NCBI GenBank assembly: GCA_046160625.1 | Contig: JBJXGZ010000071.1 | Span: 1 to 64,000, forward strand | From: M3007 sp046160625 | GTDB taxonomy: Bacteria; Bacteroidota; Bacteroidia; Chitinophagales; Saprospiraceae | Direction: 5' to 3' | DNA length: 64,000 nucleotides | In this document: one piece after another, positions 1 through 8,537 of the stretch | How positions within the stretch are numbered: position 1 is the first letter of the stretch | How the letters are laid out: each line of letters begins with the position of its first letter | Program-made: the position numbers and the translations under genes | Notes under the pieces: model-generated | Told to the model about the DNA's origin: nothing | The model's input: only the letters and a program-made list of their open reading frames with translations | The model's database searches: none

Positions 1-56
1 TGACCCTAAGTCACCCCGACACTCACCTTACTGCATTTTTTGGCGAGCCATTCTTT

Positions 57-2276
57 ATGAAAAAGTCCCCCCTTATTTTTCTGCTTGTGCTGCTGGCTTG
101 CCGGGCAGTTTTGGCACAGTCACCAACGCCCATAGCTGCGGAAAAGCCTGCATTTAGCCTCGATGAGGCCCAAAAAAGGCACTTTCTTTATTTCTGGGAA
201 TTGGCGCACCCGACAAATTTCCAAATCCCGGATCGGTATCCGACCGACAATTTTTCAAGTATTGCAGCCACAGGATTTGGGCTTTCGGCATATTTAGTAG
301 GCGCAGAACGCGGCTGGATTACCCGCGCCCAGGCGGCAGACCGTGTATTGAAAACCCTTGAGTTTCTGAAAAAATTGCCGCAAGGCCCTGAGGCCAGTGG
401 CGTGGCGGGCTATCGCGGCTGGTTTTATCATTTTTTGAATACCCAGACCGCACTCCGTTACAAAACGGTAGAACTTTCGAGCATTGACACAGGCCTGCTA
501 ATGGCAGGGGTGTTGTCGTGCATGAGCTACTTTGATCGTGATATTCCAACAGAAGCGGACATCCGCAAAACCGCCGATTACTTATTCCGTCGCGTAGAAT
601 TCGACTGGTTTTTGAACGAGCAAAATCGCTTGAGCATGGGCTGGTTCCCGGAACGCGACGGATTTCTGGCCGCCGACTGGCGCGGCTACAATGAAGCCAT
701 GATTTTGAATATCATGGCACTTGGTTCGCCAACGCATCCCGTTCCCAGCAAGACCTGGGAAAAATGGTGCGAGCCGTATTTTCGAGCTGAATTTAAAGGG
801 CAAGACCATGTGAATTTCGGCCCGCTTTTTGGCCATCAGTACAGCCATTGCTGGATTGACTTTCGGGGCATTCAAGACCCGTATATGAAGGAAGCTGGCT
901 TTGATTATTTTGAAAATTCACGTCGCGCTGTATTGTCACAACGACAGTACGCGATAGAAAACCCCTTGAAATTCAAAGGCTATGGCCCTACTATCTGGGG
1001 CCTAACCGCTGGCGACGGTCCCGATGCCTTGATGACCCACGAGGGTAAAAAAATTTTCTGCCCCGGCTATGGTGCACGTGGAGTTGCTGTTGATTATCTG
1101 GAGGATGATGGCACGATTGCGCCCACAGCCGCGATAGCTTCCTTGCCTTTTGCCCCCGAAGTTTGCCTGCCCACTTTGGAAGCCATGTGGAACCGCTGGC
1201 CCGTAGGTAAATATGGATTTTTTGATGGGTACAATGAGACATTTACCGAAATAAATCAATCACCCAAGGCACAACCCGGCCTTCCCATTTGGGTGGACAA
1301 TGATTACCTCGGCATTGACCAAGGCCCCATCGTATTGATGATTGAAAACTACCGCTCCAACTTTCTATGGGATTTGATGAAGCGCAATCCGTACATGGTG
1401 CAGGGACTTAAGCGGGCGGGCTTCACAGGTGGTTGGCTTGATGCGGTCGGCAGTCGGCAGTCAGCAGCCGATACCAAGCATTGGGCTGACGGCGAAAAAG
1501 CCAGGATTAACCATTCGATCCCGTTAGACCAGCAGGGCTTTTTTCAACGAGCCATTTACACGGACAAAACAGGGAACAAACTGCCTTACCAACTAATGCT
1601 TCCCTGGCAAAAAATCACCAATTTACCCGCCGTAGCCATAGCGAAGGCGGGTCCACCAATCACCAATCACCAATTCCCCCTCGTCATTTTCCTCCACGGC
1701 TCCGGAGAACGCGGCACCCAAAACCACGAACAAATGCGCAACGGCGTACATGCATTCTGCGAAAAATGGGTACGCGAACAACATCCTCATTATCTGCTTG
1801 TGCCGCAATGCCCGCCCGATCAGCGCTGGGGAGGTAGCAGCAAAGACTGGCAAACGCTCTACCAGCCAGAACCGACGGTACCGGGGCGCATGGTCTTAGA
1901 ACTGGTGGGAAAAATGCTTCAAGAACACCCGGACATTGACCCAAATCGGGTGTATATCACGGGGCTGAGCATGGGCGGGTTCGGCACTTTTGATTTGATG
2001 ATGCGTCGGCCTGAACTGTTCGCTGCCGGGCTGCCCCTTTCAGGAGGAGGTGATCCGCGCTATGCCGAAAAAATAAAAAACATCCCGCTTTGGGTGCTGC
2101 ACGGTGGATTGGACGATGTGGTTTTGCCGCGTTGTTCGCGGCAAATTGTGCAGGCTTTGGAAAAGGTAGGAGGCAAGGTAAAATACACCGAATACTCTAC
2201 CATGTATCACGACATCTGGAACGTGACGTATTACAATCCAGCAGTGTTGGAGTGGTTGTTTGCGCAGAAAAAGTAG
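57..2276 (+). CDS. GH144-like beta-glucanase fused to an alpha/beta-hydrolase (esterase/peptidase-like) domain
   Basis: The 739-residue protein begins with a signal peptide (about residues 1-21, ending VLAQ), so it is exported. Residues about 35-460 resemble the glycoamylase family (PF10091, GH144), with HFLYFWELAHP near the N-terminus and a GFGLSAYLVGAERGW helix. GH144 enzymes characterised in Chitinophaga are endo-beta-1,2-glucanases. Residues about 540-739 form a separate alpha/beta-hydrolase of the COG4099/PF02230 type, with an oxyanion loop IFLHGSGERG, the nucleophile elbow GLSMGG (Ser638), Asp686/687 in HGGLDD and His718. The linker (about 519-540) is encoded by a repeat element. The gene stands before GH3, susC and susD and probably starts the glycan locus. 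The fusion suggests removal of ester decorations together with chain cleavage, but that is inference. The hydrolase substrate is unknown. Confidence 0.8.
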   Translation: MKKSPLIFLLVLLACRAVLAQSPTPIAAEKPAFSLDEAQKRHFLYFWELAHPTNFQIPDRYPTDNFSSIAATGFGLSAYLVGAERGWITRAQAADRVLKTLEFLKKLPQGPEASGVAGYRGWFYHFLNTQTALRYKTVELSSIDTGLLMAGVLSCMSYFDRDIPTEADIRKTADYLFRRVEFDWFLNEQNRLSMGWFPERDGFLAADWRGYNEAMILNIMALGSPTHPVPSKTWEKWCEPYFRAEFKGQDHVNFGPLFGHQYSHCWIDFRGIQDPYMKEAGFDYFENSRRAVLSQRQYAIENPLKFKGYGPTIWGLTAGDGPDALMTHEGKKIFCPGYGARGVAVDYLEDDGTIAPTAAIASLPFAPEVCLPTLEAMWNRWPVGKYGFFDGYNETFTEINQSPKAQPGLPIWVDNDYLGIDQGPIVLMIENYRSNFLWDLMKRNPYMVQGLKRAGFTGGWLDAVGSRQSAADTKHWADGEKARINHSIPLDQQGFFQRAIYTDKTGNKLPYQLMLPWQKITNLPAVAIAKAGPPITNHQFPLVIFLHGSGERGTQNHEQMRNGVHAFCEKWVREQHPHYLLVPQCPPDQRWGGSSKDWQTLYQPEPTVPGRMVLELVGKMLQEHPDIDPNRVYITGLSMGGFGTFDLMMRRPELFAAGLPLSGGGDPRYAEKIKNIPLWVLHGGLDDVVLPRCSRQIVQALEKVGGKVKYTEYSTMYHDIWNVTYYNPAVLEWLFAQKK
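1612..1676. repeat. ACCCGCC-type hairpin flanked by CACCAAT heptamers, inside a CDS
   Basis: A hairpin with arms ACCCGCC (1625-1631) and GGCGGGT (1646-1652) is flanked on both sides by the unit CACCAAT, once on the left and three times on the right. It lies in frame in the linker between the two enzymatic domains of the fusion gene. The same core occurs at 12068, 27592, 27832, 36489, 50593, 53886 and 56444. Confidence 0.8.
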
Positions 2277-2281
2277 GGCTA

Positions 2282-2312
2282 GACTTTCCAAGTTCTTAAA
2301 ACTTGGAAAGTC
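2282..2312. terminator. Bidirectional hairpin between convergent genes
   Basis: A 13-bp perfect stem (GACTTTCCAAGTT and its complement) with a 5-base loop fills the gap between the stop of the glucanase fusion (2276) and the stop of the Uma2 gene (2313). It belongs to the AAGTT-AACTT / AGGCCTT-AAGGCCT hairpin type also seen at 10035, 11576 and 36615. Its position fits a shared terminator, though there is no strong U-run. Confidence 0.6.
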
Positions 2313-2897
2313 TCAAGCCTGTACAAAACTAACCCCCTCATACACATCGTCAAATGACAACTCAACGCCTAGGGCAGGTACTGGGAAGTTTTTGTTGTCA
2401 GGCAGATAAATTTCGGACTCCCATTCGCCATTTTCGACTTTCACGCGGACTTCGACGAGTTGTTTTTCAGAGTCTACGAGGATATAGTTGCGGAGGGATT
2501 CGATGTTTTTGTAGCGGATAAATTTGTCAGCAGAATCCTCGATACGCGAGGTTTTGGACATGACTTCGAAGATGACGGAAGGGTGTTTTTTGATGTAGCG
2601 ATCTTCCAAATCTCGGGGGTCAGAAGTCACAAAAACATCTGGGTAAGTGTAATCTCGCTGGCTCGTAATTTGAACCTTAACCCCTTCCACAAAAATGCGA
2701 AATCCTTGCATTTTTAGTAGCATTCGGAGTAAGAAGGATAGATTTTGGCAAATTTGGTTGTGGTAGTCAGTAGTTCCGGGCATAGGAATCAATTGGTTAT
2801 TGACGAATTCATGGCGGATTTCCGACCGTTCCTCAAACTCCAGATATTCCTCGACAGTCATCGGGTGTGCAGAGGTGGTCAAAACATCTTTTTTCAT
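2313..2897 (-). CDS. Uma2 family (DUF820) PD-(D/E)XK nuclease-like protein
   Basis: The product has 194 residues when started at MKKDVLTTSA (2897). A longer reading frame continues upstream, but that part is not conserved in the family. Typical Uma2 features are the opening TVEEYLEFEERSEIRHEFVNNQL, the core YTYPDVFVT, the helix-strand HPSVIFEVMSKTS and the Y(K)NIESLRNYILVDS segment, so the usual D...E-x-V/K nuclease core appears intact. These genes are very abundant in cyanobacteria and some Bacteroidota, often as scattered single copies, and their role is unknown. This one lies antisense between the two glycoside hydrolase genes and has no link to them beyond position. A possible promoter is at 2918-2925. 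Confidence 0.85.
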   Translation of the reverse strand: MKKDVLTTSAHPMTVEEYLEFEERSEIRHEFVNNQLIPMPGTTDYHNQICQNLSFLLRMLLKMQGFRIFVEGVKVQITSQRDYTYPDVFVTSDPRDLEDRYIKKHPSVIFEVMSKTSRIEDSADKFIRYKNIESLRNYILVDSEKQLVEVRVKVENGEWESEIYLPDNKNFPVPALGVELSFDDVYEGVSFVQA

Positions 2898-2917
2898 GCT
2901 CAAATATTTTTGGTGGA

Positions 2918-2925
2918 CAAAAATA
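2918..2925 (-). promoter_or_regulatory. Possible -7 element (TATTTTTG) for the Uma2 gene
   Basis: On the minus strand TATTTTTG matches the Bacteroidota -7 consensus TAnnTTTG exactly and lies 20 bases before the chosen start codon. No convincing -33 TTTG is seen at the usual spacing, so this is tentative. Confidence 0.35.
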
Positions 2926-2970
2926 CAAGTTTTAACCCAAAAAAACTTCAAGATTAAACAACATCACTTC

Positions 2971-5235
2971 ATGCAAACAATGACCCATCCCAGGCTTATT
3001 CCAGCCTTGCTTATGATGTTCGGCCTCCTGGTTTTAAATCCCTTGGCCGCTCAGATTTACCACCCTTCAAAAGGCATTGAGCTCCGCGTGAATGCCCTGC
3101 TTGCCAAGATGACTTTGGACGAAAAAATTGGCCAACTCACGCTCTATACTACCGACTGGGGCAGCACTGGGCCGACCATCCGGGAGGGTTACAAAAACGA
3201 TATCCGTAGTGGAGCGTGCGGCAATTTGTTCAACAGCCACACCACGCAATTTGTCCGCGAACTTCAAAAAGTGGCCGTGGAAGAAACCCGCCTGAAAATC
3301 CCGCTGCTGTTCGGCTTCGATGTGATTCACGGCTACAAGACCATTTTCCCGATTCCGCTCGGTGAAGCTGCCAGTTGGGATTTGGAAGCCATAGAAAAAT
3401 CAGCCAGGGTATCTGCTATTGAAGCCTCTGCTGCGGGGCTTAACTGGACTTTTGCTCCAATGGTTGACATCGGTCGCGACCCGCGCTGGGGTCGCGTCAT
3501 GGAAGGCGCTGGAGAAGACCCGTACCTGGGTAGCCGCATCGCCGAGGCCCGCGTCCGTGGTTTTCAAGGCAAAAAACTGGGCGACCCAGATGCCATGCTT
3601 GCGTGCGTGAAACACTTTGCGGGATATGGCGCACCCATTGGCGGGCGAGACTACAACACCGTGGACATGAGCGAACGGTACTTCCGCGACTTTTATCTGC
3701 CACCTTACGAAGCGGCGATCCGTGCAGGTGCAGCCACTGTGATGACCTCTTTCAACGATTACGATGGGGTGCCTGCTTCAGGCAATAAATTCTTGTTAGA
3801 CAATATCTTACGCAAAGAATGGGGCTTTGAAGGTTTTGTGGTAACAGACTATACCAGCATCAACGAAATGGTTAACCACGGCGTAGTCGCCAACGATAAA
3901 GAAGCTGGAGAACTCGCGCTCAACGCCGGGGTAGACATGGATATGCAAGGCGCCGTATATCAACGATTTTTGAACCAGTCTTTGAAAGAAGGCAAGGTTT
4001 CACAAGCACAGATTGACGAAGGCGTGCGCCGAATACTTCGCTTGAAATTTGAGCTAGGGCTGTTTGAGGATCCCTACATATACTGCGATGCAGAACGAGA
4101 AAAAAAGACGCTGCTTGCTCCGGAACACCGCAGTACCGCTCGTGAAGTAGCCAGAAAATCCATCGTATTGCTAAAAAACGAGCGGCAGGTGTTACCCTTG
4201 TCAAAATCCCAAAAAATAGTGCTCATCGGCCCGTTGGGGGATAATAAAAGCGAGCTTAATGGCAACTGGAACGGCGCGGGCAATGCGGATGATTGCGTGA
4301 GTTTGCAGGAAGGCCTCGCCAATGTTGACCGCTCGAACTTTATGTACATCCCTGGTTGCGATTTTGAAAACCCCGACAAATCCGGGTTTGCCGATGCGAT
4401 ACGAGCGGCTGAAAAGTATGATGTGTTGGTAGTGGCTGTTGGAGAGAAGGCCATGATGAGCGGAGAAGCGGCTGCGCGGGCTTCGCTTGGACTGCCTGGC
4501 GTACAGGAGGAACTGGTGCTGGAACTTTGTAAAACGGGTAAACCTGTGGTGGTTGTCTTGATGAACGGTCGCCCGCTCGCGATCCCTGAAATTGCAGAAA
4601 AAGCCACCGCCATTCTCGAAACCTGGTGGCTCGGCACAGAGACCGGCAATGCCATCGCCGACGTGCTTTATGGCCTGTACAATCCTTCTGGAAAATTGCC
4701 CATGAGTTTTCCGCGATCAGTGGGCCAGGTACCTATTTTTTACAACGAAAAAAGCACAGGGCGGCCATTCGATCCCAACTCAAAGTGGACAAGTAAATAC
4801 ATTGACGAAGCCAACAGCCCTCAGTGGCCTTTTGGTTTTGGGCTGAGTTATACAACGTTTGAATATGGTGAACCAAAGGCAGTTGTGGCGGTCAAATCAC
4901 CGGGTGACTCAAAATTACCCGGTGAGTTAACCGCCCAAACCCCACTGACCGTAAGCGTTACCGTCACCAACACCGGAAACCTTCCCGGAGAGGAAGTCGC
5001 CCAACTCTATGTCCGCGACCTCGTAGGCTCCGTGACGCGCCCGGTAAAGGAGTTGAAAGGTTTCCAAAAAATCATGCTTCAACCCGGCGAAACCAGAGCG
5101 TTAAAATTCACACTAACGGAGCACGATCTCAGCTTTTACCGCCGGGATATGACATTCGGCACCGAACCAGGCGAATATGAGATCATGGTAGGCGGAAATT
5201 CTCAAGAACTCAAAAAGGTGAAAGTGCGGCTTTAA
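2971..5235 (+). CDS. bglX: GH3 beta-glucosidase (BglX-like)
   Basis: The 754-residue protein starts at ATG 2971 (MQTMTHPRLIP); the reading frame upstream overlaps the Uma2 gene and has no signal peptide. A signal peptide ends about residue 28 (LNPLAAQ). The GH3 N-terminal barrel carries KMTLDEKIGQL, the KHFAGYG loop and the nucleophile Asp293 in VVTDY. The C-terminal sandwich has a MSGEAAARASLG segment matching the BglX acid/base region, followed by a fibronectin-III-like domain (about 655-750). The length is normal for periplasmic BglX enzymes, which release glucose from beta-linked oligosaccharides. Next to a GH144 endo-glucanase it would be expected to act on sophorose or sophoro-oligosaccharides. 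It precedes susC and is probably co-expressed, although a fold-back repeat lies between them. Confidence 0.92.
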   Translation: MQTMTHPRLIPALLMMFGLLVLNPLAAQIYHPSKGIELRVNALLAKMTLDEKIGQLTLYTTDWGSTGPTIREGYKNDIRSGACGNLFNSHTTQFVRELQKVAVEETRLKIPLLFGFDVIHGYKTIFPIPLGEAASWDLEAIEKSARVSAIEASAAGLNWTFAPMVDIGRDPRWGRVMEGAGEDPYLGSRIAEARVRGFQGKKLGDPDAMLACVKHFAGYGAPIGGRDYNTVDMSERYFRDFYLPPYEAAIRAGAATVMTSFNDYDGVPASGNKFLLDNILRKEWGFEGFVVTDYTSINEMVNHGVVANDKEAGELALNAGVDMDMQGAVYQRFLNQSLKEGKVSQAQIDEGVRRILRLKFELGLFEDPYIYCDAEREKKTLLAPEHRSTAREVARKSIVLLKNERQVLPLSKSQKIVLIGPLGDNKSELNGNWNGAGNADDCVSLQEGLANVDRSNFMYIPGCDFENPDKSGFADAIRAAEKYDVLVVAVGEKAMMSGEAAARASLGLPGVQEELVLELCKTGKPVVVVLMNGRPLAIPEIAEKATAILETWWLGTETGNAIADVLYGLYNPSGKLPMSFPRSVGQVPIFYNEKSTGRPFDPNSKWTSKYIDEANSPQWPFGFGLSYTTFEYGEPKAVVAVKSPGDSKLPGELTAQTPLTVSVTVTNTGNLPGEEVAQLYVRDLVGSVTRPVKELKGFQKIMLQPGETRALKFTLTEHDLSFYRRDMTFGTEPGEYEIMVGGNSQELKKVKVRL

Positions 5236-5262
5236 GGTTCCTTGCGTGAGCGTCGTGACTAT

Positions 5263-5413
5263 TTTTTTGACAGGATTAACTGGATGTACAGGATACGTCG
5301 GCCTCGCCGATTTGCTCCGATTATTGATTTGAGGCGAATATCTGCAAAACATCCATGCAACGGAGTCGGCGAAGCCGACGTATCCTGTACATTCTGTTAA
5401 TCCTCTCAAAAAA
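5263..5413. repeat. Fold-back element, copy 1 (GACAGGAT...ATCCTGT type)
   Basis: Arms at about 5263-5319 and 5361-5413 are near-complementary and contain TGTACAGGATACGTCGGC and its complement, an inner GTCGG-CCGAC palindrome and T/A runs at the outer ends. The short centre is unpaired. Copy 2 is at 46792-46955, in the opposite orientation and with a recognisably shared centre. No gene is inside. Confidence 0.85.
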
Positions 5414-5483
5414 CATATCAGGTTTAGCACTGAGCAAAAAATTGAAATTCATCATATCCAATAAACAATTCAAACCATTCAGT

Positions 5484-8420
5484 ATGAAGCAGTTTAACAA
5501 AAAAATCCATCTCTTGGGACTGCTGATTTGCCTCTTGGCAAGTGCTGCATTTTCCCAAACCCGCGTTACCGGGAGCGTAGTTGACAAAACGAATGGAGAT
5601 GTGCTCATTGGGGTCACTATTTTGGAAAAGGGGACTTCCAATGGCACGATTAGCAATTATGAAGGAACTTTTGCACTCAATGTGACCACCCCGGATGCAG
5701 TTCTGGTAATCAACTACACTGGCTACACTTCCCAGGAAGTTCCGCTCGCGGGTCGTTCGCAATTGACCGTTGAACTCGTAGAAGGCGCTGGCTTGCTGGA
5801 AGAAATCGTGGTGGTGGGGTATGGAACGCAGCGGAAAAGCGATGTCACGGGCGCGGTGGGAACCGTCAAGGCCAAAGACATTGAGCGCATCCCGACCGCC
5901 ACCGTGGAGCAAGCTCTGCAGGGCAAAATCGCAGGCGTGTATGTTTCACCTGCCAGTGGCGAGCCAGGGCGTGGCGCCACCATCCGAATTCGGGGAACAG
6001 GCACACTCAACAACGCCAGCCCGCTTTACGTTGTGGACGGGATGCTGCTTGACGATGCCTCGTTTGTGAACCCGCAAGATGTGGCAAGCATAGAGGTGCT
6101 GAAAGACGCTTCGGCCACGGCCATTTACGGAAACCGGGGTGCTAATGGGGTTATTTTAATTACGACCAAGCGCGGCACCACGGATCGGAATGCGGTCTTT
6201 TCGCTGAGTTCGTATTATGGAAATCAACGGATTGCAAAAAAATTGCCGCTGTCTAATGCCATGCAGTTTGCAGAAATGTACAACGAATTGAATGGCAACA
6301 CTACCGTTTTTCCTAACCCTTCCGCATTGGGCGCGGGTACGGATTGGCAGGATGAGATTTTCCGTGACGCGCCCATTGCCAATGTGCAATTGGGCGTGAA
6401 TGGCTTGTGGAAAAAACTGAACTATAACCTCTCTGGCAATTTTTTCAGCCAGGAAGGAATCATGGAGAAAACGGGGTTTGAACGCTACACCGGACGCTTC
6501 AACGGGGAATATCCGATACTAAAAAGCCTCAAAATCGGCACCAATTTGGCCTATTCTGACGAGCAGCGTAAGGGTGTGGGTGGGGGAGTACTCGGCGGAG
6601 CCTATCGAATATCCCCAGTGTATGCCCAACGCGACAGTACTGGTGATTTCACAGATCCGACCTTTTTTGGCTCGTCACTCTCCAATCCTGCCGCGGATTT
6701 ATTCTACAAAAGTGACCAAAGAACCCGTGTAAACCGCTGGGTAGGAACGGTGTATGCAGACTGGAACTTTTTGAAAAACTTCAAGTTTCGCATCAACTAC
6801 GGCTTCGATCAGCGAAATGAAAAATTTCACTATTTCGAGCCTGTTTTCGAGATCTCTACAACCCAGCGAAATGACATAGAACGAACCTCTCGTGATACGA
6901 CCACAATTCGCAACTGGTTGTGGGAGAACACGTTATCCTACGAAAAGTCCTGGGAAAACCTTCGGTTAAAAGCTTTGATAGGACAATCCACACAGGAAAA
7001 TACCAACCGTAGACTCAGGACCCTTAATCAGGTGTTGGTGCAACCAGACGGCGACGTTACCAGCGAATGGGCGATGAACAGCTACCTCGGCCGGGTCAAT
7101 GCCACCTTTTACGACCGTTATTTGCTAACCGCTTCTTTTCGGGGGGATGGCTCTTCACGTTTTTCCAAAGCCAATCGCTGGGGTTATTTCCCCTCCGTGG
7201 CGGCTGGCTGGAATATTTCTCAGGAGCCTTTCATGCGCGACCAAAAAGTATTTGACCGCCTGAAACTTCGCGCTTCTTGGGGCATCGCGGGCAACGATAA
7301 AATACAGGATTACCCATCGCTGGGCCAGATTGATGATGAGTTATTCGGCGCCTTCAGCGATACCGTTCAAAACGGCGCTACCCTTGTCAATTACGCCAAT
7401 GCCGACATCCGCTGGGAAACTGCCGAGCAAACGGATATTGGTTTGGAATTTGCTTTGTTTCAAGGGAGGTTTAGTGCAGAAATTGACTGGTATCGGCGAT
7501 TTACCTATGATATTTTGAGTGATTTGCCTATTCCCCTCTATGTTGGCTCAGGAAGCAACCCCTTTGTGAATGCTGCCCAGGTAGAGAATGTTGGCTGGGA
7601 TTTTACCCTCCAATGGCGCGAAACGAAAGGCAAATTCTCTTACAATATTGGAGCAATTCTTTCTCCGGTCAAAAACAAGGTGTTGGCCATTAATGAAGGA
7701 AAATCTGAAATCTTTGATGCAAACACTGCTCAGGGCGATTTGGCTACCCGTACTGTGGTGGGTGGGCCAATCGGGGCATTCTATGGCTACCAGGTTGTTG
7801 GTGTATTTCAAAACGAGGACGAAATTGACAGCTATCCCAAATTCGACGATGAACAACCCGGCGATTTCCGTTTTGCTGACCTCAATGGGGATGGCAAACT
7901 GGATGGCTTTGACCGTACCTACCTCGGCAGCCCCATTCCGACCCTCACCTATGGATTTACGGCAGGCTTGGAGGCATTTGGCTTTGATGTCGCCGCCGAC
8001 TTTTTCGGGGTGAAAGGGAATAAAGTGGTGAATGCCAAAGCAGTTGCGCGATTTGAAACACCCAACTGGGAAACTTTGTGGTATGACAACCATTGGACGG
8101 GCGAAGGTACCAGCAACACTGTGCCACGCGTTACCAGCGGCGGCCACAACTACCGGATGTCTGATTTCCTTATCGAAGACGGCGCGTTTTTCCGCCTGCG
8201 GAGTGTAGTGCTGGGGTATTCGTTGCCCAAAGAATGGCTGAACAGGGTGGGTATGAGCCGCGCCCGATTGTACGCGAGCGGCACCAATCTTTGGACTAAA
8301 CAGGCCTATTCAGGTTATACCCCTGAATTCCCCAACGACAGCGCGTTCAGAGCGGGTATTGATTATCTCAACTATCCAATGGCGAAAACCGTTTTGTTCG
8401 GGCTGGATGTTACGTTTTGA
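5484..8420 (+). CDS. susC: SusC/RagA family TonB-dependent outer membrane receptor
   Basis: The 978-residue protein is started at MKQFNKKIHLL (5484) because this gives a clean signal peptide (cleavage about residue 24, AAFS-Q); the frame upstream is encoded by the repeat. A carboxypeptidase-regulatory-like beta domain (about 27-105) with VTGSVVDKTNGDVLIGV is followed by the SusC hallmark VVVGYGTQRKSDVTGAV (109-125) at the start of the plug, then a long 22-strand barrel ending LFGLDVTF. It works with the downstream SusD lipoprotein to import oligosaccharides across the outer membrane, powered by TonB. With GH144 and GH3 upstream the likely cargo is a beta-glucan fragment (inference). No sigma/anti-sigma or hybrid two-component regulator is present nearby. 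Confidence 0.96.
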   Translation: MKQFNKKIHLLGLLICLLASAAFSQTRVTGSVVDKTNGDVLIGVTILEKGTSNGTISNYEGTFALNVTTPDAVLVINYTGYTSQEVPLAGRSQLTVELVEGAGLLEEIVVVGYGTQRKSDVTGAVGTVKAKDIERIPTATVEQALQGKIAGVYVSPASGEPGRGATIRIRGTGTLNNASPLYVVDGMLLDDASFVNPQDVASIEVLKDASATAIYGNRGANGVILITTKRGTTDRNAVFSLSSYYGNQRIAKKLPLSNAMQFAEMYNELNGNTTVFPNPSALGAGTDWQDEIFRDAPIANVQLGVNGLWKKLNYNLSGNFFSQEGIMEKTGFERYTGRFNGEYPILKSLKIGTNLAYSDEQRKGVGGGVLGGAYRISPVYAQRDSTGDFTDPTFFGSSLSNPAADLFYKSDQRTRVNRWVGTVYADWNFLKNFKFRINYGFDQRNEKFHYFEPVFEISTTQRNDIERTSRDTTTIRNWLWENTLSYEKSWENLRLKALIGQSTQENTNRRLRTLNQVLVQPDGDVTSEWAMNSYLGRVNATFYDRYLLTASFRGDGSSRFSKANRWGYFPSVAAGWNISQEPFMRDQKVFDRLKLRASWGIAGNDKIQDYPSLGQIDDELFGAFSDTVQNGATLVNYANADIRWETAEQTDIGLEFALFQGRFSAEIDWYRRFTYDILSDLPIPLYVGSGSNPFVNAAQVENVGWDFTLQWRETKGKFSYNIGAILSPVKNKVLAINEGKSEIFDANTAQGDLATRTVVGGPIGAFYGYQVVGVFQNEDEIDSYPKFDDEQPGDFRFADLNGDGKLDGFDRTYLGSPIPTLTYGFTAGLEAFGFDVAADFFGVKGNKVVNAKAVARFETPNWETLWYDNHWTGEGTSNTVPRVTSGGHNYRMSDFLIEDGAFFRLRSVVLGYSLPKEWLNRVGMSRARLYASGTNLWTKQAYSGYTPEFPNDSAFRAGIDYLNYPMAKTVLFGLDVTF

Positions 8421-8429
8421 CGTAGTAGT

Positions 8430-8522
8430 ACCCCGGAACGCTGTTCCGGGTTTTATATAGCACCCCGGAACAGCGTTCCGGGATACAAAAATAATACTCC
8501 CCGGAACTGAATTCCGGGGTAC
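8430..8522. repeat. Three GGAAC-GTTCC palindromes between susC and susD
   Basis: Three palindromes occur in a row: CCCCGGAACGCTGTTCCGGG (8431-8450), CCCCGGAACAGCGTTCCGGG (8463-8482) and TCCCCGGAACTGAATTCCGG (starting 8497). They fill most of the gap between the two operon genes. Related copies are at 55974-56029. In RNA each would form a stable hairpin. Confidence 0.85.
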
Positions 8523-8537
8523 AAAAAATACAAGCGC

